Assembly (NCBI GenBank): GCA_022791685.1
Contig: JAAVZO010000017.1
Span: forward strand, 1 to 64,000
Direction: 5' to 3'
DNA length: 64,000 nucleotides
From: Clostridiales bacterium
GTDB taxonomy: Bacteria > Bacillota > Clostridia > Oscillospirales > CAG-272
Shown here: positions 1 to 8,830 of the stretch, one piece after another
Numbering within the stretch: the stretch's first letter is position 1
Layout: the number at the start of each line of letters is the position of its first letter
Translations under genes and position numbers: made by a program
The notes under the pieces: model-generated
The model's database searches: none
The model's input: only the letters and a program-made list of their open reading frames with translations
What the model was told of the DNA's origin: nothing

Positions 1-975
1 GTATTTGACGAGCGCGGTATCGAGGTGTCGGATTTTTTCGCTTCCGACGGATTTGTTCGCGGACAGCAGTTTCACGGTAAAACGGTGTTGAGCTATTCTC
101 AGGTGTGCGAAAAGTACAGCGATTTTATTGTTGTCGTATCATTTGGTACGCGGCTGCCGGAAGTGCTTGAGAATATATATCGGCTCGATTCTGAAAGAGA
201 ATTGTATATCCCTGACGTGCCTGTCGCGGGTGGAGATGTATTCGACATTGTGTATTTTAATCTGCATAAACGTGAGCTTGTCGAAGTATGTGATATGCTT
301 GCAGATGAGCGCTCTCGCGAGACCTTTTGTGATGTTATCATGTACAAGCTTACCGGAAAGCTGGATTATCTGCGTTTTCATGTCACATCTCCGGATGAGG
401 TGTATCGCGGCATTTTGTCTGCAGGTGATTACATCAATACCGCTGACCTTGGAGCTTATAACGGAGACAGCATTCGAGAGCTTGCAGAGTATGCGCCAAA
501 ACTTGGACGTGTGGCGGCATTTGAGCCTGACGCGCGGACTTTTAAGAAACTGACGGCGTTTGCAGAGACTGCACCGTATAAGGTTGACGCTTACAATTAT
601 GCAGCTTGGGATTCGGAGTGCGAGCTTGAATTTACGTCGGGCGGGAATAGGAATTCGACGCTTGTTACGCTCGATGGTATCAAGACTGGAGCGAAACGTA
701 AGTCGGTATCAGCGGCGCGGCTCGATTTTGTATACGGCGATAGTGGCTGTGATTATATCAAGTACGATGTCGAGGGTGCGGAGTATGAAGCGCTTGTTGG
801 CTCGCGCGTGGTAATTGAACGAGAGTATCCGGAGCTATTGGTGTCACTCTATCACCGCTCGGAGGATTTATTCAGACTTCCGCTTTTGGTACGTGAGCTT
901 GGATATGAGCGGCTTTATATCAGACGTTACGAGTATGTTCCGGCATGGGATTTGAATTTGCTGGCAATAAAATAA
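1..975 (+). CDS. FkbM-family SAM methyltransferase, 5' end outside window
   Basis: The frame is open from base 1, so the gene starts upstream; the GTG at 25 is probably internal. The first ~60 residues look like the end of a Rossmann-type sugar or sensor module often fused to FkbM domains. The methyltransferase core follows, with a SAM-binding motif I (DLGAYNGDS, encoded near 447-473) and an acidic motif near FEPDA, then the late YDVEGAE segment typical of FkbM proteins. Such enzymes O-methylate sugars or glycolipids, often within surface-polysaccharide clusters; the substrate cannot be read here. The gene ends directly at a large inverted repeat and a terminator. Family call good, substrate unknown. 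Confidence 0.8.
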   Translation, partial: VFDERGIEVSDFFASDGFVRGQQFHGKTVLSYSQVCEKYSDFIVVVSFGTRLPEVLENIYRLDSERELYIPDVPVAGGDVFDIVYFNLHKRELVEVCDMLADERSRETFCDVIMYKLTGKLDYLRFHVTSPDEVYRGILSAGDYINTADLGAYNGDSIRELAEYAPKLGRVAAFEPDARTFKKLTAFAETAPYKVDAYNYAAWDSECELEFTSGGNRNSTLVTLDGIKTGAKRKSVSAARLDFVYGDSGCDYIKYDVEGAEYEALVGSRVVIEREYPELLVSLYHRSEDLFRLPLLVRELGYERLYIRRYEYVPAWDLNLLAIK

Positions 976-1064
976 TAGACGTGTTCGATAACCTAAGAAT
1001 TTTAAAATGCTGATGAAATCAGGATTTTAAAATTTTAATTGAAGGGTTATCGAACACGTCTATT
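974..1064. repeat. 91-bp inverted repeat with perfect 20-bp arms
   Basis: Arms 974-993 and 1045-1064 are perfect reverse complements (AATAGACGTGTTCGATAACC). Inside them a second symmetric element, AATTTTAAAAT / ATTTTAAAATT, surrounds a CTGAT-GAA-ATCAG hairpin. The left arm begins inside the TAA stop of the FkbM gene. It could work as a bidirectional 3' hairpin between convergent genes or be a small non-autonomous mobile repeat. Confidence 0.75.
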
Positions 1065-1066
1065 AA

Positions 1067-1105
1067 AATCTGTTCGATGGTTTAGTGCTATCGAACAGAT
1101 TTTTT
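1067..1105 (+). terminator. Rho-independent terminator after the FkbM gene
   Basis: AATCTGTTCGAT (1067-1078) pairs with ATCGAACAGATT (1090-1101), followed by a T run. The stem shares the GTTCGAT core with the larger inverted repeat just upstream. Confidence 0.85.
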
Positions 1106-1117
1106 GTTTTGCTTAAA

Positions 1118-1954
1118 TCAATATTTCTTAGTCAGCAGCGCTTTTTCGGTGTCTGCTATGGCGCGGGTCGCTTCCTCACCCATGCGGAATATCATGTAGA
1201 AATATAGCGAATCGACAATTGCAAGCTGCGCTATTCTTGAATTGAGCGCGAGTATCGAGTATTTTGTTTCGTCGGATACTGTTGATAGCACAATGTCACT
1301 GTACTTCAAAATCGGCGACTTGCCGTGATTTGTAAGGCAGATCGTAACTGCGCCGCGCTCTTTGGCGATTCTGAGCGCGTCAACAATATCCTTCGATGAG
1401 CCCGAGTGCGATATTCCGACCGCGACATCTCCGCTTGATAGATGTGACGCGGCTATTGCTTGCATATGATTGTCGGTGTACGCAACGGCATTGCAGCCGG
1501 CGCGCAGAAACTTGTGGCTCATATCGACCGCTACAGAGGCGGAATTTCCAAGTCCGAGCGTGATTATTTTGTTTGCGTGAAGAATTTTTTCAGCTGCAAG
1601 TGCGAGTGATTCCTGTGACAGTACCTTTTTGGTGCGCTCGAGTGAGCAGTAGATGTCGTTACATACTTTTTCGAACACCTCGTAGCATGAGTCCTCCGGC
1701 TTAATACTCTCGCTGACATCACGCGGATTTTCCTCGCGGGCGAGTGAAATTTTCAGCGCCTGATAGCCTTCAAATCCGAGCCGCCGCGCGAAACGCACGA
1801 TGGTAGCTTCACTGCAATGGCACTCGTCGGCGAGCTCACTTATAGAAAGCGGTATTAGTTTGCCGGGATTTGCGATTATCCAGTCGGCAATTTTCTTTTC
1901 AGCTCGACCCATCTCATTATATAAGACTTTGATTTTCAGGGACGGTCTTTCCAT
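1118..1954 (-). CDS. RpiR/MurR-family sugar-phosphate-responsive regulator
   Basis: A 278-residue transcription factor with an N-terminal RpiR-type helix-turn-helix (recognition region ~37-69, SISELADECHCSEATIVRF) and a C-terminal SIS sugar-phosphate-binding domain (~125-255; GLGNSAS and SHSGSSKD are the phosphate-binding loops). Length is normal for the family. It is divergent from the sugar catabolic operon starting at 2279, so it very likely controls that operon in response to a phosphorylated intermediate. A 22-bp AT-rich palindrome lies in the shared upstream region. The effector is unknown. Confidence 0.9.
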   Translation of the reverse strand: MERPSLKIKVLYNEMGRAEKKIADWIIANPGKLIPLSISELADECHCSEATIVRFARRLGFEGYQALKISLAREENPRDVSESIKPEDSCYEVFEKVCNDIYCSLERTKKVLSQESLALAAEKILHANKIITLGLGNSASVAVDMSHKFLRAGCNAVAYTDNHMQAIAASHLSSGDVAVGISHSGSSKDIVDALRIAKERGAVTICLTNHGKSPILKYSDIVLSTVSDETKYSILALNSRIAQLAIVDSLYFYMIFRMGEEATRAIADTEKALLTKKY

Positions 1955-2020
1955 ATATATAGCTCCTTTTTGGTTTTTATATGCGATTTCACCTTCAAAT
2001 TGGCTGTCGTTTTGAAGTGT

Positions 2021-2042
2021 ATTTTATATAATTATATAAAAT
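2021..2042. promoter_or_regulatory. Perfect 22-bp palindrome, candidate operator
   Basis: ATTTTATATAATTATATAAAAT is its own reverse complement. It lies about 70 bp upstream of the RpiR start and about 140 bp upstream of the -35 box for the sugar operon. The rest of the 324-bp intergenic region is very AT-rich and shows no gene. Confidence 0.45.
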
Positions 2043-2179
2043 TTAATTTTATTTGTCAAGTGAATGTACGTAAATTTTCATTTAAATATATTTTAATCGA
2101 AATAATAAATGAAATATTATATGATATGATTGCATTATTATGCAAGTATACAAAGTGAAAATTATTTTCGCAAAAGTAC

Positions 2180-2208
2180 TTGAAAAATATTTTTGTATTA
2201 GGTATAAT
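2180..2208 (+). promoter_or_regulatory. Promoter of the sugar/sugar-acid operon
   Basis: TTGAAA (2180-2185), 17-nt spacer, TATAAT (2203-2208), about 70 nt before the isomerase start. Confidence 0.75.
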
Positions 2209-2278
2209 ATAAGCAGAAAAGTAAAAACAAAAACGAAAATCAGCTTCAATATATGTAATATACGAAAGGATGAATACA

Positions 2279-3679
2279 ATGAAAAATAAAATCAAAATTG
2301 GTATCGTTGCTGAGCGTCGTTGGCTCGCCGATCAAAGGACACGTAAGGGAATTTTCCAGCCGTCATATGCGGTCGACAATAAGAACCATGTTCTTGAATA
2401 CATCAAGCAGAATTTTGCTAACGATAACACCGAGTTTACCGACCTCGAGTGGCTAAATGAGGAAGGATTACTATTCGAGAACGATGATGTTGAGCGCGTA
2501 GTCGATTATCTCACTGCCGAAAAGGTTGACGCACTTTTTATCATTAACTGCAACTTCGGCAATGAGGACGCTGCCGGACGTGTTGCTCGTATGATGAAGC
2601 TTCCTGTGCTGCTTTGGGGGCCGCGCGATAACCTCTTCACACCCGAAGGAAATCGCTTCACCGATTCGCAGTGCGGTCTTTTCGCAATAAGCGAGCAGCT
2701 GCACAGAAGTCATATACCGTTCACCTACATCGAGAACTGCAACGTTGAGGATAAGCCGTTCGCTGATGGACTTAGTAAGTTTCTATCGGTTGTATCTATG
2801 CTTAAAGGCTTCAAGGGTATGCGCGTAGTTCAGGTTGGCGTTCGCGTAAAGCCGTTCAAGAGCGTTATGTATAACGAAATGGAGCTGCTCGAAAAGTTTG
2901 GTATCGATGTAATCCCGGTCAACATGGCTGAGGCGGTCGATAAGCTCAACCGTATTTATGAAACTCGCCGTCCTGAGCTTGAAGCGCTCGCAGCTGAGAC
3001 TAAAAAGAAAATGGACACTTCGTCGGTCGAGGATGAAATGCTCGTAAAGATGATGACTTTCGTTCCGTTCTATAAGGAAATATATGAGGAAAATCATGCG
3101 ACCGTTATCTCGACCGAGTGCTGGACTTCGATGAACCTTGGCTTCGGTGCTATGCCGTGTCTCGCAATGAGCATTCTTGCAGATATGGGATACCTCGTAA
3201 CCTGCGAGTCGGATGTTTACGGCGCTATCACTATGGCGCTTATGTATGCGATGAAGCGCGGCGAAAGCGTACCTTGCTTTGGTGAGTTCACCTGCCGCAA
3301 CCCTCAGAACGACGACTCAGAGCTGCTCTGGCACTGCGGTCCGTTTGCATATTCGCTTAAGAAGCCAGGTGTAGACGCGTATATCTTCAATTTTAAGCCG
3401 AGCTTTAGAGTGGCTGACGGTGATTGGACTATCGGACGCTTCCAAGGTCAGGGCGGTAACTTCAAATTCCTTGGCGGAGACTTCAAAACTGCTGAAGGTC
3501 CGCACACCTTTGGTACATATATGTGGGCTGATTTCGGCAATCTTCCGAAGGTTGAGCGTAAGGTAATAGAGGGACCGTACATCCACCACATGGCTGAAAT
3601 TCAGGGACATTATGCTGATGTAATCAAGGAATTCTGCAAATACGTACCTGAACTCGAATTCGACGATTTATATAACTGA
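2279..3679 (+). CDS. L-fucose/L-arabinose isomerase-family sugar isomerase
   Basis: About 466 residues, with the layout of the fucose/arabinose isomerase superfamily: an N-terminal Rossmann-like half (IGIVAERRW start, FIINCNFGNEDAAG, LLWGPRD) and a C-terminal catalytic half with STECWTSMNLGFGAMPC and a late GxxxHHMAE-like segment. The family interconverts aldoses and ketoses using a divalent metal. I chose ATG 2279 over ATG 2270 because GAAAGG lies 9 nt before 2279 but touches 2270. First gene of an operon with an aldolase and a kinase, so it probably makes the ketose that is later phosphorylated and cleaved. Exact sugar unknown. Confidence 0.75.
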   Translation: MKNKIKIGIVAERRWLADQRTRKGIFQPSYAVDNKNHVLEYIKQNFANDNTEFTDLEWLNEEGLLFENDDVERVVDYLTAEKVDALFIINCNFGNEDAAGRVARMMKLPVLLWGPRDNLFTPEGNRFTDSQCGLFAISEQLHRSHIPFTYIENCNVEDKPFADGLSKFLSVVSMLKGFKGMRVVQVGVRVKPFKSVMYNEMELLEKFGIDVIPVNMAEAVDKLNRIYETRRPELEALAAETKKKMDTSSVEDEMLVKMMTFVPFYKEIYEENHATVISTECWTSMNLGFGAMPCLAMSILADMGYLVTCESDVYGAITMALMYAMKRGESVPCFGEFTCRNPQNDDSELLWHCGPFAYSLKKPGVDAYIFNFKPSFRVADGDWTIGRFQGQGGNFKFLGGDFKTAEGPHTFGTYMWADFGNLPKVERKVIEGPYIHHMAEIQGHYADVIKEFCKYVPELEFDDLYN

Positions 3680-3698
3680 AAATAATTAGGAGAAAATA

Positions 3699-5123
3699 AT
3701 GATATACAGTGATTTCACACAATCGATGATACTGGCAGAGCTTGAAGATGCAGTTGGACGCGAGAATTGCTCGGAAAAGCCGGTCGACAAGATCACGCAC
3801 AGCGTCGACTATTTCTGGCTGCCGAGAATGTGGAGTGACCGCGGTTATAATATGCCGCAGGCTGACGTTATCGTGTCGCCGAAGAATGCCAGTGAGGTGT
3901 CTAAGGTGCTTCAAATTGCCAACTACTACAAGCTGCCGGTCACTACATGGGGCGGCGGAGGAGGAACGCAGGGCGGAGCTATTCCGGTCTGCGGTGGTAT
4001 TTTGCTTGACACCAAGCGCATGAATGAGATTTACGACATAAACGAAAAGGGTATGTATATTGAGTGTGGCACAGGCGCTATTTATAAGCACATCGAGTGG
4101 GCGGCTAATGAGCGCGGATATGCCACTATGCACTATCCATCATCTCTCACCTGCTCTACAGTTGGCGGATTTTTAGCACATCGTGGTATCGGCGTTGTTT
4201 CTACTAAGTACGGCAAGATCGACGACATGGTACTACAGATGGAGGTTGTGCTTCCTAATGGCGATATCATCGAGACCTCGCCCGCACCTAAGCACGCTGC
4301 CGGTCCTGACCTCAATCAGATTTTCATCGGCTCGGAGGGTACGCTCGGTGTTATTACAAAGGCACAGATGAGAATCTATGACGAGCCCGAGGAGAGACGT
4401 TTCCGCGGATTCCTATTCCACAATATGACCGACGCGTTTAATGCAGGACGTGAACTTTTGCAGAAATTCAAGCCGTCGGTTATGCGCCTTTACGATGAGG
4501 CTGAGACCTCGACGCTTATCAAGAAAATTGTCGGTGTCGCTAAGCCAGGCGCATTCATGAACGTTGCAATTGAGGGTGTTTCGGATATCGTTGCAGTTGA
4601 AGAGAAGATTCTGCTTGATACATTCGCTAAGTACGGCGCGGAAGACCTCGGAAGCGAGTATGGTGAAAAGTGGTGGAAGGAAAAGATCACATTCTTCTAC
4701 CCCGGACACATGATGGACCTGCCTCAGATGTTCGGTACGATGGACTCTATCGCGCCGTATGACAAGATCGAGAAGATATACTGGGCTATGAAGGAAGCGA
4801 TAGAAACTAACTTCCCAATGGCGCGCTTTATCGCGCATTTCTCGCACTGGTACGAGTGGGGTGCTATGATTTATGACCGCTTCATCGTCGACGATGTTCC
4901 GAAGGATCCGCACGAAGCGCTGCGTCTGCATAATGCAATCTGGAACTGCGGAGTTCGTACAGCTATCGCTAATGGCGGCGTTGTAAACGACCACCACGGC
5001 GTGGGAATCAAGCTCGGACGGCTGATGAAAGAGCAGTATGGTCCGGCAATGCAGGTGTTTGAAGGAATCAAGAAGTCGCTCGACCCGAACGGTATCATGA
5101 ATCCGTTCAAGCTTGGATTATGA
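3699..5123 (+). CDS. FAD-linked oxidase, GlcD/D-lactate dehydrogenase type
   Basis: A 474-residue FAD_binding_4 plus FAD-oxidase C-terminal protein. The glycine-rich FAD loop VTTWGGGGGTQGGA is at ~81-94, FIGSEGTLGVIT near 210, and the NDHHGVG histidine motif near 432 is typical of the VAO/GlcD family. It should oxidise a 2-hydroxy acid or related sugar acid in the cytoplasm. The Fe-S protein starts 11 bp downstream, matching GlcD-GlcF pairs, and a fused electron-transfer flavoprotein lies further down the same direction, so electrons may leave through Etf as in LDH-Etf complexes. Substrate not determinable from sequence alone. Confidence 0.85.
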   Translation: MIYSDFTQSMILAELEDAVGRENCSEKPVDKITHSVDYFWLPRMWSDRGYNMPQADVIVSPKNASEVSKVLQIANYYKLPVTTWGGGGGTQGGAIPVCGGILLDTKRMNEIYDINEKGMYIECGTGAIYKHIEWAANERGYATMHYPSSLTCSTVGGFLAHRGIGVVSTKYGKIDDMVLQMEVVLPNGDIIETSPAPKHAAGPDLNQIFIGSEGTLGVITKAQMRIYDEPEERRFRGFLFHNMTDAFNAGRELLQKFKPSVMRLYDEAETSTLIKKIVGVAKPGAFMNVAIEGVSDIVAVEEKILLDTFAKYGAEDLGSEYGEKWWKEKITFFYPGHMMDLPQMFGTMDSIAPYDKIEKIYWAMKEAIETNFPMARFIAHFSHWYEWGAMIYDRFIVDDVPKDPHEALRLHNAIWNCGVRTAIANGGVVNDHHGVGIKLGRLMKEQYGPAMQVFEGIKKSLDPNGIMNPFKLGL

Positions 5124-5134
5124 GGTAATAGATA

Positions 5135-6226
5135 ATGTTAATATCACAGAAAAGCAAAGAAACCATCGACGCTTGCCGGTTCTGCTGGATGTGCCGTCAC
5201 GTTTGCCCTATCGGAAATGCTACCGGTCAGGAGAGAAATACCGCACGCGCACGTGCGCTTACCCTCTCGCTCGTTGAGAGAGACGCGGCAAAGCTCAGCG
5301 ATGTAATAGATAATGTATACGAATGCGCACTCTGCGGTGGATGTACTAACAACTGCATGACCGGATGGGACCCGGTGAAGTTTACTAAGGAGACCCGCCT
5401 TGAAGCTATGCAGAACGGTGAAGCGCCCGAATATATCAACAAGCTCGTCGACAATATCGCTGAGTGTGGAAATGCTTACGGAATCAAGGAAGTTCCGGCT
5501 GAAATAGACGAAATTGCAGCGGCGCTTCCGACTGTTTCAGATACACTGCTTTACATCGGTACTGATGTAAAGTACAAAGTGCCTGAGTATGCAGTTGACG
5601 CTGCCGCTGTACTCCAGAAGGCGAAGATCAATTTTACGGTGCTTAAGAATGAGCCGGACAGCGGCGCGGCGCTCGATTTTCTCGTCGGTGAGGCAGAGGA
5701 AGCACGTCAGACTGCGAAGGCTTGCGCTGACGCACTTTCGGAATTCAAGAAGGTGATCGTACTTGACCCAGCAGACGCTAAAATAATGAAGCATGAATAC
5801 AAAGAATGGGATATCGCGCCTGACTGCGAGATCGTCACTTTTACTAAGTTTGTAGCTGAGCTGATTGTGGACGGCAAGCTTACTGTCAAAAAACTTCCGA
5901 TTCCGGCTACATATCAGGATAGCTTCGCGCTTGTCCGCGACCTCGATGAAGTTGAAGAACCGCGCGTATTCATGAACGCCTGCACCGATCTGCACGAAAT
6001 GCTGCTCAACCGCAAGGAGCTCATTTGGGGTGGAAATACGCTGATGGCTGAGTATCTGCCGGAGGTTATAAAGCTCGTTTCGGAAAATCGCTGGACGAAT
6101 GCTTCTCATGTAGGCGCAAAGCTGCTTGTTGTCGCAAGTCCGTCAGAATATGCTGCAATGAGCGCAGTTAAGCCTGACGATATGGAAATTATGTCAGTTC
6201 CGGAGCTTATACTCGCAAGTTTATAA
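5135..6226 (+). CDS. 4Fe-4S protein, GlcF-like partner of the FAD oxidase
   Basis: 363 residues. Two ferredoxin-type 4Fe-4S motifs lie near the N-terminus: C14-x2-C-x2-C-x3-C (CRFCWMCRHVCP) and C64-x2-C-x2-C-x3-C (CALCGGCTNNC). The rest shows no clear duplicated CCG cysteine-rich domain, so it is a short, atypical GlcF-like protein. It lies 11 bp after the oxidase and probably shuttles electrons from its FAD to Etf or another carrier. Confidence 0.8.
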   Translation: MLISQKSKETIDACRFCWMCRHVCPIGNATGQERNTARARALTLSLVERDAAKLSDVIDNVYECALCGGCTNNCMTGWDPVKFTKETRLEAMQNGEAPEYINKLVDNIAECGNAYGIKEVPAEIDEIAAALPTVSDTLLYIGTDVKYKVPEYAVDAAAVLQKAKINFTVLKNEPDSGAALDFLVGEAEEARQTAKACADALSEFKKVIVLDPADAKIMKHEYKEWDIAPDCEIVTFTKFVAELIVDGKLTVKKLPIPATYQDSFALVRDLDEVEEPRVFMNACTDLHEMLLNRKELIWGGNTLMAEYLPEVIKLVSENRWTNASHVGAKLLVVASPSEYAAMSAVKPDDMEIMSVPELILASL

Positions 6227-6295
6227 TATTTATATTTGTAACTGCCGTGCCGGAATTTCCGGCAGGGTAGTTACCTGCATGAAAGGAAATTTATA

Positions 6296-7129
6296 ATGTT
6301 AGTAACTTTTGATGAAGTTCTCTCTATCGCCGACAAGGGGGAATTCGCAATTCCGGCGTTCAATGTATACAATATGGAAACCGTCATGGGTATAATCAAT
6401 GCCGCTGAGGAGCTGCGCGCGCCGATTATTATCCAGTGCTATTCTCGCCTTTTTGCAAATGAGGAGGGCTATTACGTATCGCCGATCATCCTTGCCGCTG
6501 CTAAGAAGGCTACCGTTCCGGTATGCTTCCATCTTGACCACGGCACTGGCGAAAAAGAGGTAATGCGTGCGGTTCGTTACGGCGCTACTGGTATCATGAT
6601 CGATGCGTCGACTCAGCCGATGGATGGAAATATCGCTGAGACTAAGAAAATGGTAGAACTTTGCGGCTACAACGGCATTCAAGTCGAGGGTGAGATCGGT
6701 CATATCGGTTCGGTAAACGACGAATCTATGTGCGCGTCGACTACTGTTGACGAGGCGACGACATATGCAAATGCTACCGGTATACGTGCGCTTGCTATTA
6801 TGGTAGGTACGGCTCATGGTCACTACAAAAAAGCGCCAAAGCTCGATATCGACCGCATCGCTGAAATCCACGCTGCGTTGCCTAACGTATCGCTCGTACT
6901 GCATGGTGGAAGCGGAATTCCGGACGAGCAGATCATCGCTTCGATCAAAGCCGGTATCCGCAAGATAAACTTCGGTACGGATGTGTGCTATTCCTTCCTC
7001 GATAAGGTATTCGAGACCTCGCGCAGCCTGATAGCAGTCGACCTTTTTATGAAGGACGCTATCAAGAACGTACAGGCATTCGCTAAGGAAAAGATTAAGC
7101 TGCTCGGCGCTGACGGTAAAGTAAAATGA
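6296..7129 (+). CDS. Class II ketose-bisphosphate aldolase (FbaA/GatY/IolJ-like)
   Basis: 277 residues with zinc and phosphate motifs of class II aldolases: HLDHG at 79-83, VEGEIG near 130, GTAHG at 171-175, LHGGSG at 202-207 and the KINFGTD phosphate loop. The reaction is reversible cleavage of a ketose 1-phosphate or bisphosphate to DHAP and an aldehyde. With a PfkB kinase overlapping its end and an IolB-like gene next, the closest known arrangement is IolB-IolC-IolJ of inositol breakdown. RBS GAAAGGAAA precedes ATG 6296. Confidence 0.88.
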   Translation: MLVTFDEVLSIADKGEFAIPAFNVYNMETVMGIINAAEELRAPIIIQCYSRLFANEEGYYVSPIILAAAKKATVPVCFHLDHGTGEKEVMRAVRYGATGIMIDASTQPMDGNIAETKKMVELCGYNGIQVEGEIGHIGSVNDESMCASTTVDEATTYANATGIRALAIMVGTAHGHYKKAPKLDIDRIAEIHAALPNVSLVLHGGSGIPDEQIIASIKAGIRKINFGTDVCYSFLDKVFETSRSLIAVDLFMKDAIKNVQAFAKEKIKLLGADGKVK

Positions 7130-8052
7130 AGAAAATAACCGGAATCGGGGCTAATGTATTTGATACGTTGATAATGCTCCCCGAATATCCCGATGAGGAC
7201 ACAAAGCTGAAGGCTGACGGCATTCGCACGGTCGGCGGTGGACCTACCGCTACTGGACTTGTAGCGGCGGCTAAGCTCGGCGCGGGAATGGGCGTTAAGG
7301 TGGACTTCATCGGAAGCGTCGCCGACGACGACCGCGGACATTTTCTGCTCGGTGATTTTGCTAAGTGGGGAGTCGGCACGGATAATGTTACAATCGAGCC
7401 AGACTGCGAATCGTTCTGCTCATTTGTTATGTTAAGTGCAGCGGAAAAGACTCGTACCTGCGTATTCCACCGCGGAAACAAGCCTGCGCTCAAACTCAGC
7501 GACGCTCAGAAGGCGGCGGTTGCGGAATCGGATATTCTTATGGTAGATGGAAATGAGCTTGACGCGGCAATCGACGGTTCGAATACGATTCATGCCGCTG
7601 GAGGTAAGGTATTATACGACGCGGGTGGATTGTATCAGGGAATCGAGCGCTTGCTTCCGCTTGTTGACATTCTTATTCCTTCGGAAGAATATTCACTCGG
7701 TCACACCGGCGCGAAAACCGCAGAGGAAGCAGCTAAGATATTGTTCGATAAATATTCGCCTGAGGTCGTCGTGATTACTCAGGGCAAGCGCGGCGGAATA
7801 ATATATGATGGAAACGATCTTTCGAGCTATCCGATAATCGACACTGCTGTCGTCGATTCGAACGGCGCGGGAGATGTATTCCACGGCGCGTTCGCATTTG
7901 CGTTGACGCAAGGCTGGAATTACAAGAAATGCGCGATGTTTGCCAGCGCTACATCATCGCTCAAATGTACGAGGGTAGGCGCGCGTGAAGCCGTGCCATC
8001 GTATGATGAAGTAATAAATATATTGAAGGAGAATGGTTATCATGAATTTTAA
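7126..8052 (+). CDS. PfkB-family carbohydrate kinase
   Basis: 308 residues, overlapping the aldolase by ATGA. Family motifs: an N-terminal TVGGGPTATGL glycine motif (~35-45) and the catalytic DSNGAGDVFHGAF signature with catalytic Asp ~250; the usual Thr before GAGD is Asn here, as in some fructokinase- or sulfofructose-kinase-like members. It should phosphorylate the sugar or keto-acid cleaved by the adjacent aldolase. Confidence 0.88.
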   Translation: MKKITGIGANVFDTLIMLPEYPDEDTKLKADGIRTVGGGPTATGLVAAAKLGAGMGVKVDFIGSVADDDRGHFLLGDFAKWGVGTDNVTIEPDCESFCSFVMLSAAEKTRTCVFHRGNKPALKLSDAQKAAVAESDILMVDGNELDAAIDGSNTIHAAGGKVLYDAGGLYQGIERLLPLVDILIPSEEYSLGHTGAKTAEEAAKILFDKYSPEVVVITQGKRGGIIYDGNDLSSYPIIDTAVVDSNGAGDVFHGAFAFALTQGWNYKKCAMFASATSSLKCTRVGAREAVPSYDEVINILKENGYHEF

Positions 8053-8830
8053 GAGAAGCTGGAACAAGAAGTTCGGCAAGTCCGAAATTTACAAGAAGGA
8101 CAACAGCGCCTGCCAGAAGGTTGAGATCGATATGCTGCGTCTCGCCGACGGTCAGAGTAAGCTCTATCGTGAGCAGGATAAAGAGTACGCACTTGTTATT
8201 CTTGGCGGCAAGTGTACAGTTAAAGCTGATAGCTTCTGCTATGAAAATATTGGTAAGCGTGCTGACGTTTTCGACGGTGCAGCTACCTGCGTATACATTC
8301 CGCGTAATACTGAATTTACCGTGACCGGAGTCGGCGAGGTTTCGATATGCGTTTCGAAGTCTCCTGCTTTCAGCGACCACGAACCTAAGTTTATCAAGCC
8401 AGAAGATGTTGTTATTAAAGACCTTGGCAAGCCAGGATGGCAGCGTCAGGCACACTTCATCCTTGACGAGCGCACTCCCGCTGATATTCTCTACATCGGC
8501 GAAGCATACGTCAAGGGTGGTCAGTGGGCAAGCTACCCTCCCCACAAGCATGACGACGACAATATGCCTGTCGAAGCTGAGACTGAGGAAATCTACTACT
8601 ACGAGTTCAAGAAGGAAGGCGGATTCGGTATTCAGCGCGTTTACACGATGGAGGGCGATATTGACGAGACTTACACCGTAAAGAGCGGAGATTTCGTCGA
8701 AATTCCGCGCGGCTATCATCCCTTCCACGCTGCACCCGGATACGACAACTACTACCTCTGGATTATGGCAGGAAAGGATCGTGGCTTCTTCATGACTACT
8801 GATGAGGAGCACGCTTGGCTCAACAAATGA
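8042..8830 (+). CDS. 5-deoxy-glucuronate isomerase-like (IolB/KduI family) cupin
   Basis: 262 residues of bicupin IolB/KduI type. The metal site is recognisable in PPHKHDDDNMPVEAETEE (His ~168 and 170, then Glu) with a later HPFHAAPG segment. IolB isomerises 5-deoxy-glucuronate to 5-dehydro-2-deoxygluconate. ATG 8042 has GAAGGAG nine nt upstream and is preferred over ATG 8033; it overlaps the kinase stop by 11 nt. IolG, IolE and IolD are absent from this operon, so the true substrate may differ from the inositol pathway. Confidence 0.75.
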   Translation: MNFKRSWNKKFGKSEIYKKDNSACQKVEIDMLRLADGQSKLYREQDKEYALVILGGKCTVKADSFCYENIGKRADVFDGAATCVYIPRNTEFTVTGVGEVSICVSKSPAFSDHEPKFIKPEDVVIKDLGKPGWQRQAHFILDERTPADILYIGEAYVKGGQWASYPPHKHDDDNMPVEAETEEIYYYEFKKEGGFGIQRVYTMEGDIDETYTVKSGDFVEIPRGYHPFHAAPGYDNYYLWIMAGKDRGFFMTTDEEHAWLNK

